Source: Scolanthus callimorphus
Lineage: Eukaryota > Cnidaria > Anthozoa > Actiniaria > Edwardsiidae
Direction: 5' to 3'
Assembly (NCBI GenBank): GCA_033964015.1
Contig: CM066924.1
Location: forward strand, 1,984,001-2,048,000
Length of the DNA stretch: 64,000 bases
Positions 30,684 to 42,193 of this stretch are shown piece after piece. A program made the translations under genes and the position numbers. The notes below the pieces were generated by a model, which ran no database searches, had not been told where the DNA came from, and worked only from the letters and a program-made list of their open reading frames with translations. The stretch's first letter is position 1; every line of letters starts with the position of its first letter.

Positions 30684-30966
30684 ACCAGTGTATGCATTGC
30701 TACGCGACCTCAAAATTCAATGTTGCGATGGGCGATCGATTAGCGATTTTTAGCCGTCAATCAAACCAAAACGCTGGATTCGGCTGCTTTACTGGATCGA
30801 TATTGATTGCAAAATTAACCAAATTGGTTTTAAGCCATCCTTTGGCTTCCCTTGCCTAGAATGTTTAACTCTCTGTTCAAGAAAATTGATATTAAAATTT
30901 TCTTGCGTAAAATCGCCAATTGCAACAGTGAATTTTGAAGGTCGCGTAGCAATGCATACAGTGGTA
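30684..30966. repeat. MITE with about 50-bp terminal inverted repeats
   Basis: The left arm starts TTACCAGTGTATGCATTGCT and the right arm ends with its near inverse GCATACAGTGGTAA. The arms are over 90% complementary for about 50 bp. It has 180 bp of internal non-coding sequence. Confidence 0.85.
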
Positions 30967-31007
30967 ATATTTTTTTTTCAATTTTAATATCACAGTTTTC
31001 AGGGATT

Positions 31008-31490
31008 CAGAATGACTCGGCAGATGCCCTGTCTCGCTTTCATAACTAGCGGTTCAAGCGCCTAGCCCCAGTTTCACTCGACCACGCCCCAACACTAATA
31101 CCACATCATCTGTTGGCACACAACTTGGATCCATAGTTCAGAAGGTGTTGTATTCAAGCTTACAGCAATCTTCTTTACAAAGATACAGGACGGTCTGGGT
31201 TCAAAAGGCAATTTTACCATAAGTACTTGGTGGGAATGAAGCCACAATACCAATATCCATCGACCAAGAGACGTTGCCTTGTTCATAACCTATCTTTATC
31301 AGCATAACTATGTTCCATCAACGGTGAAAAACAGTCGCTTTTTTTTCTGGCTCAACCAAAACGTTTTTGTAATGCAGATGCTAGGGCATTCTAAAATTGG
31401 CTTGATACCACTACTCACACTACTTACAATACTTCATCGAATAATGAATCTGCACACCTTGTATGCCACAACACATATCAGATGATTATT
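31008..31490 (+). pseudogene. Degenerate DIRS-like tyrosine-recombinase retroelement fragment
   Basis: GIQNDSADALSRF and, after a stop, RFKRLAP...PTLIPHHLL match the typical end of a DIRS/Ngaro RT-RNase H. FITYLYQHNYVPSTV and MQMLGHSK further on resemble the N-terminal and C-terminal parts of its tyrosine recombinase. Stops and deletions are many. The family is judged by eye. Confidence 0.5.
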
Positions 31491-31540
31491 TTTAAGGCTA
31501 TGTGTTTTCGTACATCAACTTATACAAGTTTCCCAAGTAA

Positions 31541-31724
31541 AAAAATGGGAGAACATTCTTAAAGCTCTCGTTTAATTATTTTTGCCTCTAGCTTACTTCT
31601 AGTTTTGCTTTCACAATTATATTTCTGTAAGCCTGTATGTAAACGTGAATTTTTTCCGTATTTTTAGTGTCTTAGTAGCTTGTATCCTAGTATTGAATTA
31701 TAATAAAAATGTTTAAATAAAAAA
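31541..31724 (+). mobile_element. Truncated retroposon with A-rich tail and 15-bp target duplication
   Basis: A 184-bp insert ending ATAATAAAAATGTTTAAATA and A7 is flanked by AAGTTTCCCAAGTAA at 31526-31540 and 31725-31739. This is the signature of LINE-mediated insertion. The insert looks like a LINE 3' UTR or a transcript end. Confidence 0.8.
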
Positions 31725-32054
31725 AAGTTTCCCAAGTAATACTTATGAACCAATACAATTGTATTGCTTGGTAGATCATGTGTATGATGATTTTAAACAC
31801 CATTCTAATGCTGTACGCCTTATTTTATCATTGTTCACAAGCACATCGGCGCAATTTGTCCTGTAAGTGCAGCACTCTCCGTTCCTAGCTCTTTTATTGG
31901 GCCAGAGTCTTCTTAGCAAATCGGGATCACCAATTGAACGTCCATAGTTTTCCCAGATCTTATAAACAGCGTCAAAGGCAAATTAAATCGCTTAATTATA
32001 CGACAGCGCGCGCGTTTCTCGAATTCTGATTGGCTCTCAGCCGTGGGTACATTT

Positions 32055-32357
32055 AACCATTATCCTGCGAGATTGCGCAGAATATCGTCTGATACTTAGC
32101 CGACGAGGGACGGAGTCCCGAGTTGGCTAAAATCAGACGATATTCTGCAAAATCGAGCAGGATAATGGTTTTATTATTCAGCACATCGATAACACAAAAG
32201 CCCCCGAAAAAAATGACTTTTGTGTATTATTTACGAGCTCAAAACATCATATTTTCCTCAGAGACGGATATCGCAGGATAGCTGTCATGTACAGAAGACA
32301 GCTATTGGCGTTCCAATGACCATATTTGGGCAGTGCATCGATGTGCTGAATAATAAA
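32055..32357. repeat. Composite palindromic element, second copy
   Basis: Reverse-complement copy of 2140-2440: palindrome 32055-32170, then the part with ATTATTCAGCACATCGAT inverted ends (32171-32357). About 95% alike by eye. Confidence 0.82.
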
Positions 32358-32364
32358 AAAGTTT

Positions 32365-33392
32365 AGTATATACTACACGGGAACCTCCATAGATCGCGCG
32401 TTTTGATTGGTTCGCTATCTCGGGATATTGCCACAATATTCCGAGATCGAAAGCATTATCCCGAGATTGAGAAGCCCGAGTGCAAGTGGTTCGGATATTT
32501 TTACTTTCTAAAGGAACTATCTGATTCGAAATGTAACAAAAATCCTTCTCAATTAACTTATGTTGTCTCTTTAGTTTTCAAGGTGAAACAGAGAGATAAT
32601 TTATTTCTTGAACTTCTTCGGAATCAGAGATCGATGATTCGCTCACGGCACTTTTGAGAGACAAATTACATTCACAACAACATACTAATTAAGGCAATTT
32701 TGTCGAAAACATATCTGGCAAGAAACTCTTAATCTACTTTGCCGAACATTTACCTGTAGGCTGAAAGGCACAGTAAATCGTAGAAGCCAGTCATTGAGCT
32801 CAGTTTAAGAGAGAATTTCAGTTAAGCTTACCGTCGCCATGTTGATTCGCTTGATCACGAGCCATCCGACATCAAACGTATTTAAAGTGGTATCTCTTTT
32901 TATGAACAAGGTCTTACTCATTGTCCCAGAGCTTGAAGAGGTTAATTTCCCAAATTCTGTTTGAATATTCCAATCGAATCTTGAATTTCTCTGCCAGCGG
33001 GTTGAAAAATATAGTCATCTATCGGTGGTGAAAATGGCGACCAAAGGCAAAGTGTTTTCAGCGAAGCAACTCTGCAGTTCACAATCCATAATCCAAGGCA
33101 CAAAGTGCGAATTTATCCCTCGAATCCATCCTTGCAACCTTCTACAAACTTAAATCATTTATCGTAGTCGATATTAAGGTTTAAAAAAAGTGTTTTCTAG
33201 CGTTTTTGCTTCTCTAAAACAGCAGCAAGTTTCCACCATATGTTGAGTAGCCGAATGCTTGTAGTGAAGTCTGACGTAATGTCGCGTGCGTGACAAACGT
33301 CACGCATACAGAAAGAGGCTACAAAATGTCGGCAAATGCCACATTTAGTGTCGTTCGGATATTTTTTGGAGTGTTCCCGTGTAGTATATACT
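32365..33392. repeat. 1.03-kb element with perfect 20-bp terminal inverted repeats
   Basis: AGTATATACTACACGGGAAC at 32365-32384 is exactly inverted at 33373-33392. The ends are themselves palindromic (AGTATATACT). No transposase frame is seen, so it is non-autonomous. It abuts the composite element on the left and another palindrome on the right. Confidence 0.85.
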
Positions 33393-33393
33393 A

Positions 33394-33504
33394 TAACAAT
33401 TATTCTCCTCAGGCTCAGTGAATAGTAGCGAATAGTCCCCTCGACCTCCGGTCTCGGGGACTATTCGCCACTATTCACTTCGCCTTCGGCGAATAATTGT
33501 TAAA
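33394..33504. repeat. Palindromic MITE-like hairpin
   Basis: AACAATTATTC... and its inverse ...GAATAATTGTT enclose a long near-perfect palindrome rich in GCGAATAGTCCCC. It is related at the ends to 22007-22101. Confidence 0.75.
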
Positions 33505-33623
33505 TATACCACGGAACGCGCCATCATCAGCGCGCGCGCTAAAAAGAACCAACGAAAATACCGTTTGGCTGCTCGCGCGCGCGCTGTTTTTGTATTTATT
33601 TTGGCCTTTTTGTTGTGGTATAA

Positions 33624-34360
33624 AACAAATGTCCTCTGATTTTCCGTGGTATATCCTCTTTTATTATATGGATGCCAGTGTTTTACCGGAAACTAAAACA
33701 CTCGTATTTTCCATATCTTCACTAGTGAAAATATGAAAAAGTTATGTATCGAATGTCCCGGATGTGCACGTTTGCAGTGTTGTTTTCCTGACTTCGTCTG
33801 CAGTGAAATCTCGCTCGCTCGGTCACACGAGTTTTAAGCCACAAAACTAAGTTTTGTTCTCGTTCTAAAGAGAAAAACCTCATTTCAACTATGGCAGAGA
33901 AAGCTACAACACCACCAAAAGGGAAATAAGTTCTTAACGACACTGGGAATCAGAAAGATTGAGGGAGCATTTCACAAATAAATACTTTCGACTTTACCAA
34001 GTGAGTTGTTCAATTTGTAATACTTTGCCAATATGTCAATTCTAATCCATATAATAAAAAGAACATTACACGGTGGCTTGAAGATATGGATTTCATTTTC
34101 TCGTGTCAAAAACAATATTTTACTCACTCGCTGTGCTCGTTCGTAAAATATTGTTCTTGCCACTCGAAAATAAAATCCATATCTTCGCGCCACCGTGTAA
34201 TATCCTCTATATATACCACGGAATGACGTAATAAAGTGGTCAAAATGTACTGCGGACCAACTCGGCTGCTCCTTGTGAGTCCACAACATTTTGACCACTC
34301 TATTACGTCATTCCGTGGTATATAAGAGGACATACCACGGAAAATCAGAGGACATTTGTT
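33624..34360. repeat. Element with 29-bp TIRs containing two nested palindromes
   Basis: The outer arms (33624-33652 and 34332-34360) are perfect inverted copies, including CCTCTGATTTTCCGTGGTAT. Inside lie two strong palindromes, 34065-34201 (ATTACACGGTGGC ends) and 34213-34321 (ATACCACGGAATGACGTA ends). Confidence 0.8.
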
Positions 34361-35214
34361 AAATACACTAGTATTAAAGTGCAGGGTTTCCGTATTGCCT
34401 CATATGCGGCTGACAAGGGTGTCAGTTGCACAAATAAGACTATGGGCAGGCGGAAATCGGAACCTTTAAAAAATACATGGGTTGATTGAATCCAGTGAAT
34501 TGAAAAAAGGCGCCTCAAGTTTTCAGATGTTTTCAAATTGATTTCGTCTCAGTAGTAGTTAGTATAGAGGAAGGACTTGTGTTTGCATGTGGCGGAATGA
34601 GGAGACATCCTACAAAATTTAGCACTATTGTCATTCACTCTCGTTGCCGAGCAAGAGCTTAAGCAGACGTTTCTCCCCCTTCCCCCGAATCAATGTTGGT
34701 CCTTTCAGCATAAACTCGTTTCAAGGACCACAACCAAGAAAACATTGGAAAAGGGAGAGGGCATATCAAGATAGTTCTCGTTGAAATGTGTCGTTTTCTC
34801 AAAATTTCCTTATATGGAAGTTTCTACTTACCATATTTGGAGTTCCAGAAGTTTTCCTAGCTTATTTCTTACAAAACACGACAAAACTTGCATATTTTGG
34901 AGAGAAACGACTTGTTTGTGTAGGCCGCCATCTTTGTTTTGGTCCTCAGGAGCCCGGAAATACTTACACAGGCAGCCCGCGTCACGCACGGGTTGGCATT
35001 GAAAAAAGCGACACATTTATCTTATACATTTTAGACGATATAATACATTTTCAGCAGTCCCTCAGCGTTTTTGACAAAAATTGCCAACATTTTTGTCCAA
35101 GATTGTTGCTAGAGGCTATTTAGGAGCTGTAATGCCTCCTAAAATCAATCTTAGCTCATGAACCATTTCGTGGGATTTGTAGTTGATCCATGTTCATGTC
35201 TGTGTTTATCATTG
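34361..35214. other. G4 3' flank
   Basis: 34625-34775 matches 59020-59160, and 35070-35120 matches about 59205-59255, both downstream of the minus-strand copy G6. This is duplicated 3' flank. No gene seen. Confidence 0.55.
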
Positions 35215-35584
35215 TTAACGCCAATTGTTGGTGATCCTAGTGTGGCGACTGCAACACCAGAGCTCCAATACGAGGACCACAAAGCAACAAGCTATAGTTG
35301 ATGACAAAATAACAAATAAACCGCGCATGTGCATTAGGGTTATCTGGCGCTTAGAGAGTTCATCATGCCGCTTGAACCACCGCCGCTGAAGGACTGTAAA
35401 GAACTCTATGTTCCAGTATTCAGTGAGCTTTTGAGAAATTCGTGCTCTCCACTTGGATCTCTTTGGGAAAGCAAGCGTAACGGACGTTGTGGTTAGAGAT
35501 GACCCGACGAATGCGAACATCCCTGAATTATTCGCCGTCGCGTGTTCGAGCCAAGGGGAGAAGTTGAACATGGCGTCCAATTCT
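35215..35584 (-). CDS. G4 exon C
   Basis: Open last exon after acceptor TGTTTTAG: ELDAMFNFSPWLEH, then RRWFKRHDELSK, M4 and a short tail, TAA at 35215-35217. Confidence 0.83.
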
Positions 35585-35907
35585 CTAAAACAGAATAGGA
35601 AAGAATTTGTTGATCGATAGCGCTATAATATTATAAAAATGTTACAAGAGTCTCCCCCGTAAGATGTAGAACCGTGAGGCTCTCACCAAGTAAGAGAATA
35701 AGGGTTGATTAACTGTGATTCGCACTGCAGAAGCGCTTGCGGTGATCTTGACTGCCCTGTCAAGTGCCGATTTGGTAACGAAACCCGGGCTCAAACTACA
35801 GCTTACATTGGAAACTGTTTTTAATATGATTTAAAGGTAAAAGGAACGAGGCGAGAATCGATAGGCTGCGGATATAGCACTGAGGAAAATAAGAAGTCAG
35901 TTCTTAC

Positions 35908-36059
35908 CCCTTTAGCATCCGCTGTACACCGTCTTGGCGACCAGATATTAGATTGGCGTTCTGTCCGACTTTCCGCAAACGCGGGTCGCTGTTGTTCTTC
36001 AGAAAGTTTTCCAATGATGATCCTCTTGCTATTCCAAACCGAAAGCCAGATTTCGGATC
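35908..36059 (-). CDS. G4 exon D
   Basis: 152 bp, open, from TTTCAG|GATCC to GG|GTAAGA. It reads DPKSGFRFGIARGSS... to DGVQRMLK. Confidence 0.82.
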
Positions 36060-37070
36060 CTGAAACTAAAGAGTTGAATCGCCATCGTGTTACTGATGGC
36101 AATGTCTTTAAAACCTCTTAATTTGCGTATGTGGGTATCGGGCCATTCAATAGTTTACCGGTCATAAAACAATGCTTTCATTCTTTATACAAACTTGAGT
36201 AGATGTCATGGACACACAACTTCCACCGCTGGATAAAATCGTCAAACAAACGTGATTTCTAAGCGTGTAGAGTAAAGCTGCAAGCCTTTTATGAACGGTT
36301 GAAAAACATTTACCTGTTTCTTGTGCTAAGAGAAAGTAGATAAATATAGGTTCAAAACATAGGAAAAAGGTTAACAAAAGGTTAACAAAAGTGTCTTGCT
36401 CTATAGAAATTCTATCCAATAGCAGAGCAACACAACGAGTCACCTTTTCTGAGGCTTGGCAGTGGGATATTTGAATTTCAGATTGCTTCATTGCTAGCCG
36501 TGTAAACATGTCTGCGGAATAGTTGCGCATTTTGTAAACCAGATGGCCAGCAAAATTTGGGATGAACGTTCAACATCGTCCATGGGATGGATAAAGAAAG
36601 GTAAATACGCAATGTTTGAGATTGAAGTACATTTTTGCTTAATTTGAGTTTCTTAATTTGAGTCAAGAAAACTGGCGTACATGATTGAATCATAGTATAA
36701 TGTTTCTCGCTCTATTTTGTTCTAAAAGTAGCTTTGTATACTTTCCTGACATGTTGCATTTTCTTCAATTTAGATTGGGAAATTTGTTTCGTGGATATTA
36801 CTGCATGCCGGCGAAATATGACAAGCAATGACGATGTTTGTGAGTTTCAAACTTTTTTTCTTGAAAAAGCAAAGGAAATAAAAGAAAAGCAAAAGAAATA
36901 CAATTTGTATTGAATAGAATTGAACTGAGGGATTGAACATGATCATTGTATTGATTTATTGTTTACATTAAATTTCCTAACGATAGTCAATGGATATTGT
37001 TTTACTTTCATGTAATTTTGAGACAGAATAGTAGTGCACAATTTAAAATTGATTTTGGGGAGCGGGACTA

Positions 37071-37340
37071 ATTCTGCGAACTCTCGCTAACGATTTCCAA
37101 CCGTCAAACCGCCTTCTGGCTTCCGTCAATCAAACTCCCGAGTCTTTTCGTCGTTACTCTGTGCTTTTTGATTGGCCAGCACGTAACGTTGCTGTCGCGA
37201 CAGGAAACCATTTTAGCACTGCTTAGGCGCTGGCCAATCAAAAAGCACAAGGAGCAACGACGAAAAGACTCGGGAGTTTGATTGACGGAAGCCAGAAGGC
37301 GGTTTTACGGTTGGAAATCAATAGCGAGAGTTCGCAGAAT
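37071..37340. repeat. 270-bp palindromic element
   Basis: Arms of about 110 bp start ATTCTGCGAACTCTCGCTA and are inverted at TAGCGAGAGTTCGCAGAAT. The centre holds the inverted pair around TTTTTGATTGGCCAGC. It could form a very stable hairpin. Confidence 0.85.
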
Positions 37341-37391
37341 TACGAAAACCGCAGTAATTCTGGTGCTAGAGTAATGTAAGTGCGATTTGAT

Positions 37392-37528
37392 TAATTTAGA
37401 GGAGTGTGTAGCTTAATGTAAGACCCGGTACGGGTTTTACATTTGGATGTAAGACCTGTACCGGGTCTTACATTTGAATGTAAGACCTGTACCGGGTCTT
37501 ACATTCAGCCCCACACTCCCCTAAATTA
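37392..37528. repeat. Palindromic repeat of ATGTAAGACC..GGTCTTACAT units
   Basis: TAATTTAG.GGAGTGTG is inverted at the far end. The interior holds three alternating copies of ATGTAAGACCTGTACCGGGT and its inverse. Confidence 0.8.
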
Positions 37529-38094
37529 TTCAAATGCCGCTACCATCTTTTAAATAGTATAGGTTTTGCATCAGGGTTCAAGACCTGCATAAAACAATAG
37601 GATTTGGGTGTGGTAGGTTTTTAAAAAGGATTTCCAGCATTGAAAAGGGGTAAAAGAATGCGCAAAAGAAGTAAAAAGAAACAGAATAAGCTCAAAAGGC
37701 TAACACAAAATAATTAACACGTAAAGAGTAAGAAAATCCAAACAAAATCTCGAAAATTAGAAGAAAAAAAATTCCTCGGCCATCGAAAGTTGTTTGCCAA
37801 GTAAAGTACAAGTAAAGTTCCCAACAGGATATGTGTTTTTTGTCAGAGAGTGAGTTGCTTGCCGGGTGAAATCTTACATATGAACCAGTACAGTAATGTA
37901 ATGCCATAGAGCAGTGTCAAACATACTGTAAATACTGGTATCTTGCTTAGTTATTGTCTAAGTTATTATTTGCAGTATGTGAAAGCAATCAGGCCCCCAT
38001 ACCAATAAGTGGTATCAGGAAAGGGGTAATAGTCTTTTGAACAATTTGCGAATTTTGTGAATCAGTAGAAAAGAACAACAATAGTTTGATGTAC

Positions 38095-39508
38095 CTTTGG
38101 GTCGCGAATTCCTGTAACTGGAAAAGTCTTGTCCTCTTGCACGAGCGACGCTGTTAGTTTTGCTGTGTAGGTTGACATCAGAATAAGTGTTGCAACTGAG
38201 AAGACGGCGTACGTTAGCCGAGCGCCTATACTTTAGCTGTCGCATCATCCAAAGGAATCTTGAACACAGAACTCCACACGTACGAGAAACTCGACCGTAG
38301 GTCCAATAAGCATTGTTTCGGAAGAGAAATTTTGTCCATTCCCCAGAGAAGCAGGACTAGGAAGATACTACACAGGACAAGTAATATCCATAGCTCGACG
38401 CTGAACGGCTCACTGAACCCAAACAAGTTTGTGGAAGTTTCGATGTACTTGGCGTGGACAATGATTTGGTATTCGAATTCTGTGATGGACGCATCTGCAA
38501 AGTCGACAGCCCTTAGCCGATGACTTGTAACCAATAAAGCAGCAAGCGCCATATCAGCTTTACCCTCGATTAACTCAGCAATCATCCCATTCCATCTCCC
38601 CTTGTCATATTCATATGTCCCGTACTTGCCATCAGGAACAATGTACATCTCCGAGTCAAATCCAAGATCCCTTTTCAAGGCCAGTAAGATGTCTATATAC
38701 AACCCACTACAGCAATATGTTACTGCTCTAGAAACAGAGCAATTGTTGTCCGTACGACTTGGTACATATCTAACACACTCGTGTCCATAGCAGATGTTCT
38801 CTCTCGTCACTTCATGCGTGCTAATAAATGTCCCCGGGTCTTCCTCTATCCCAACTACACACAGCGCTCTTGGATTGCTGCACCTCCTATTTGATCTGAG
38901 ATTGTTGTTTTTACGAGAATTTGTCCATCTGAGACCGTAGCGATTTCTTCAGCATGCCCTCTTAAAGTCACCTTGTCAATTGCGAGGCCTCCCGTTTTCT
39001 TGCTCCACGCCAATAAGTCACGTGAATTTTTCACTATAGCTAGTTTTATAGCCTTACGAAACATTTCGGCGGAGTAGTTTGATGATGTTTGGATACTTTT
39101 CGCGGCAGATTTAACGCACCGAAGAGCGCGTCGTATGAGAATATGAACAGGAGAGACTTTTCGAACAAGAAGCGCATCACACCCGCCTGTACACGGTAAT
39201 GATCCAGTCGACCTGACGGAATTACTGTTAAGAAAGGTCTGATCAAAGGCTATTTTCAAAGTCATTGTATCATATGAGTGTTCCTTGAACTCGTCACTGA
39301 TCATTTGAAGGTGATTGTAGGAATGCACTTCGAATATAACCCCGGGATCTGTTTGTGATCTTGTGAGGAGCAGAGGGAGTAGCTGATCCCCTTGGATCTT
39401 CGTGCCCGCCACAATAACGTGTCGTGTGTTGGAATTTTCGATAAGTAGAGCGATGACTTCTGCCATTTTGAGATACGATTCCTGCTGATTCAGGCTCATA
39501 GGCTCAGT
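38095..39508 (-). pseudogene. G4 exon B (two one-base deletions)
   Basis: Two open pieces (39526-38855 and 38810-38226) plus the M3 end in a third frame. Acceptor CCGCAG|ACTGAG and donor AAG|GTACAT are intact. Confidence 0.82.
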
Positions 39509-39593
39509 CTGCGGAAAATAAAACATAATTGCGACAAATAATCAAACTTTGCGTAACGTCATTAAAGTAAATGCCCCTCTTTGAATTCCACTG

Positions 39594-40023
39594 GTCCGGA
39601 CGAATTTTTGACCGGGCGAATTTTGTACCTGGAACACCTGTATTCACGGTACCGTGCAAGTTTTGTTCCACATTGCAGAGGTGTTTACACGGGTCCGTGC
39701 TACTGAACAAACACTAACATGGCTTCTTCAGTTTCGTTCTCTGATTGGTTGAAGGTTGAATAATAGCTTAGCATCCTCGCCTGAAGAGGGCTAGTTTTCA
39801 GGCCATTACCGTGCAACTGTGCAAAAACTTGCACGTTTCCGGTGTTTCACGTGTCAGGTACGAAAACGGAATCGTACCGGTCAAAAGTTGTACCTGCCTT
39901 TTGTAGGTCCCAAGCTTGCACACTTTGCCGTGCACAAATTGGATGGTCCAGTTCCGCTGGACCCTTGTGAACAGAAACCATACGTGGGCCAGAACTCTCC
40001 CGGTTAAATATTCGTCCGGAACC
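39594..40023. repeat. hAT-like MITE with GGTCCGGACGAAT ends
   Basis: GGTCCGGACGAATTTTTGAC at the left is inverted as ATTCGTCCGGAACC at the right. The interior is non-coding. It lies in the A-B intron of G4. The hAT label is inferred from the style of the ends only. Confidence 0.65.
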
Positions 40024-40828
40024 GTGTAAATGGGATCTCAGTTTTCGCGAAACAACTCTCATTTCCCTGCCTGTATTTTGAGAAACATTCATGGCTTTGT
40101 AAGTTTTCCTGTATTCATTGAAATGCCAATGAAAGTCTTTGTGCAGAGAAATTAACAACGATTGAGAAGCGCTAGAATTACCTGTACTCCCCGTGGTGAC
40201 GGAAATTTTCAATCCGGCAAGACACTTGAACTTCCTCACAGGTTTTACAAATTGTTATTATAATTGGAAGCTCAACTGTAGCCAAATCAATTTAACAATT
40301 GATTCAGAATTTTTGAATATTTATGTTTCTTCGATGTCTTCATGAGCAAGCTTCCAGAACCCGCTGTATCTCGAATATTTTGAAATACCTGTTCAACGAT
40401 GTTTAACGTCGTTAAATGTATGTTTATCGTTTTCTAAATCACTAAAAACTTAACTTCGGAAAAGTTGTTGAATCATGCCTAATTCAATGCATGTGAGCCG
40501 TTCAACATTCTATAAAATGCGCCTTAAAAATCAAGGTTCCAGTCGTGCAAAAATAATTCGGCAAATATTCACAAGTGCTATCTGCTATTAGCCATCACTT
40601 TCAATTTGTTCGGAAAATTGAAGAGTAACTGCCGAGCATCACTGAATATTTTGCGCTTAGAAAAACAATCAAAACGTTGAATGGATTCAGAAGAATGTTT
40701 AGCTGGTTTGGTTTCCATCTGCACGAATTCGCGTCTTTTGTCTAAAATAGATGCTCCGGTGGTTCGTGAGCGCTTTCAAGCAATCGTTACGTGCAGAATG
40801 TGACTGATGTTTTTCTGCATTTTCATAC

Positions 40829-41182
40829 CTGAAAGTCAGTGATGGCGATCGACGAGCCGGCACAAATGAATGGAACTGAAATGTGTTTCGCCAAGTACTG
40901 GAAAAGGTGATCGAATTTGCTTCCTAGACAACCGATGATGGCTGCCGGTTGAGACATAAGGTGGTTTGCGGTTCCTAGCACTCCTAGGAAACTTGTGTTG
41001 CTTCCAGCCAATGTTGTAATGTTGATCGAGCTTTGAAGACATCGAAAATATCGGAATATTTCTTGGATATCTTTAGTTATTTGTTCGACCAAAACTAACA
41101 TGTTTACTGGTGATGTTTTCCGGCACAAACATACTGTTGTTCCAAGTGACAATATTGCAGCGTAAAATAATAGCATCCTCAT
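40829..41182 (-). CDS. G4 exon A
   Basis: 118 codons, open: signal MRMLLFYAAILSLGTTVCLC, then the N-terminal domain start to ITDFQ at donor CAG|GTATGA. The extra residues CLQ near the middle are private to this copy. Confidence 0.82.
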
Positions 41183-41610
41183 GTTAGAAAGTTTGGCCAA
41201 GGAAGATATAAAACCCACTTGCGGAATCAATGCGTATTTCTTTTTTCATTTATACGGTCAGCCCGCAGCACTTCAGATGTTCAACCTTATTGTGACATCA
41301 ATGCATCATTTCTCCTTGCTGAGTCTAGGGCATTCACTCATGATATTTCAAAGGGAAGAATCTCTTTTTTGATAATTTTTATCTTGGTAGCACCACCTGC
41401 CTATATCGATATAAAAAGGAAACATTGCACTTTGCAGGGGTTGGCATGAACAATTCAAGTTTACTGTTTTTTTCCGATTCCTGTTTAATATATGAATGAA
41501 AGTGCGTTGATGATTATGAACAATATCGAGAATTAGTCAAATCACACTTCTAGTGGTCTATTGTCAATGCTGCATTCTGATTGGTTGAACTTCTAGTAGA
41601 CACAATTTTT

Positions 41611-41866
41611 GTAGGGAGTTTCCTTTCCGACGCATAGGGTCAAATTTCGAGAGCTCCATGCACGCGGATTTACGATGTTTTCGTTCTTTAACAACATTTT
41701 ACCATGGGCTTAGATGTGCTCAAAAAATCGTGTTGGGGATTTTTGACATTTTAGAGCCGATTTTAGAGCCGATTTTATGTGTTCGCTATGTTTGTAAAAA
41801 AAGCAGATCGAACTTCCAAAATCACCGACACAGTTTTTTAGAACACATCTTAGTCAACGCTAATAT
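41611..41866. repeat. Dispersed inverted-repeat element, copy 1
   Basis: It starts GTAGGGAGTTTCCTTTCCGACGCAT and holds inverted ATCGTGTTGGGGATTTT... and ATCACCGACACAGTTTTTTAG. Copy 2 is at 46171-46402. Confidence 0.7.
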
Positions 41867-42018
41867 GGTGTCAACGAACGAAAATAGCGAATACCCGAAG
41901 GTGGAACCCTAAAAAGTTGAATATGCACTGGACCGGAACTCCATAAAAAAAATTGGGTTTTGTAAAATGAAATGAAATTGATATGGAACTCTAAAAAGTT
42001 GAACTGATGCACCGGAAA

Positions 42019-42193
42019 TAGCCTGCGAGTCGGCTCTCCAGTGGGTTTTCCAGAGAAGAATTCGTTAGGGCGTGCGCGGGGTTCCTGTGGCGTCGGGATT
42101 CCTGTGTCGCGGGGGGAGACATGACACAGGAATCCTGCGCCAAAAAAAAATCGAATATCCGAAAAAACGCACTGGAGAGCCGGCTAGCAGGCT
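42019..42193. repeat. MITE with GCCTGCGAGTCGGCTCTCCAGTG ends
   Basis: The left arm is inverted at 42168-42190 (CACTGGAGAGCCGGCTAGCAGGC) with two mismatches. A small CAGGAATCC inverted pair lies inside. Confidence 0.75.

Larger units (their letters stand above)
36060..38094 (-). other. G4 intron B-D
   Basis: A 2.0-kb intron. A block near 36180-36320 (CATTTACCT.TTTC...AGAGAAAGTAGAT) recurs at about 62315-62365 in the G6 intron. Two palindromic elements lie at 37071-37340 and 37392-37528. No coding signal. Confidence 0.6.
35215..41182 (-). pseudogene. Receptor copy G4 (minus strand), frameshifted in exon B
   Basis: Exons in coding order: A 41182-40829, B 39508-38095, D 36059-35908, C 35584-35215. 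Exons A (118 codons), D (152 bp) and C are open and all splice sites are kept. Exon B is 1414 bp, two bases short of the expected length. One offset is in an A-rich run near 38916, the other near 38226 (GCTAAAG where others have GCTAAGAG). Between breaks the frames are open, and M3 with STYTAKLTASL follows the second break. Pore Lys codon is at 38259-38261. The copy is convergent with G3 and divergent from G5. It is either a recent pseudogene or an intact gene hidden by assembly indels. Confidence 0.82.
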
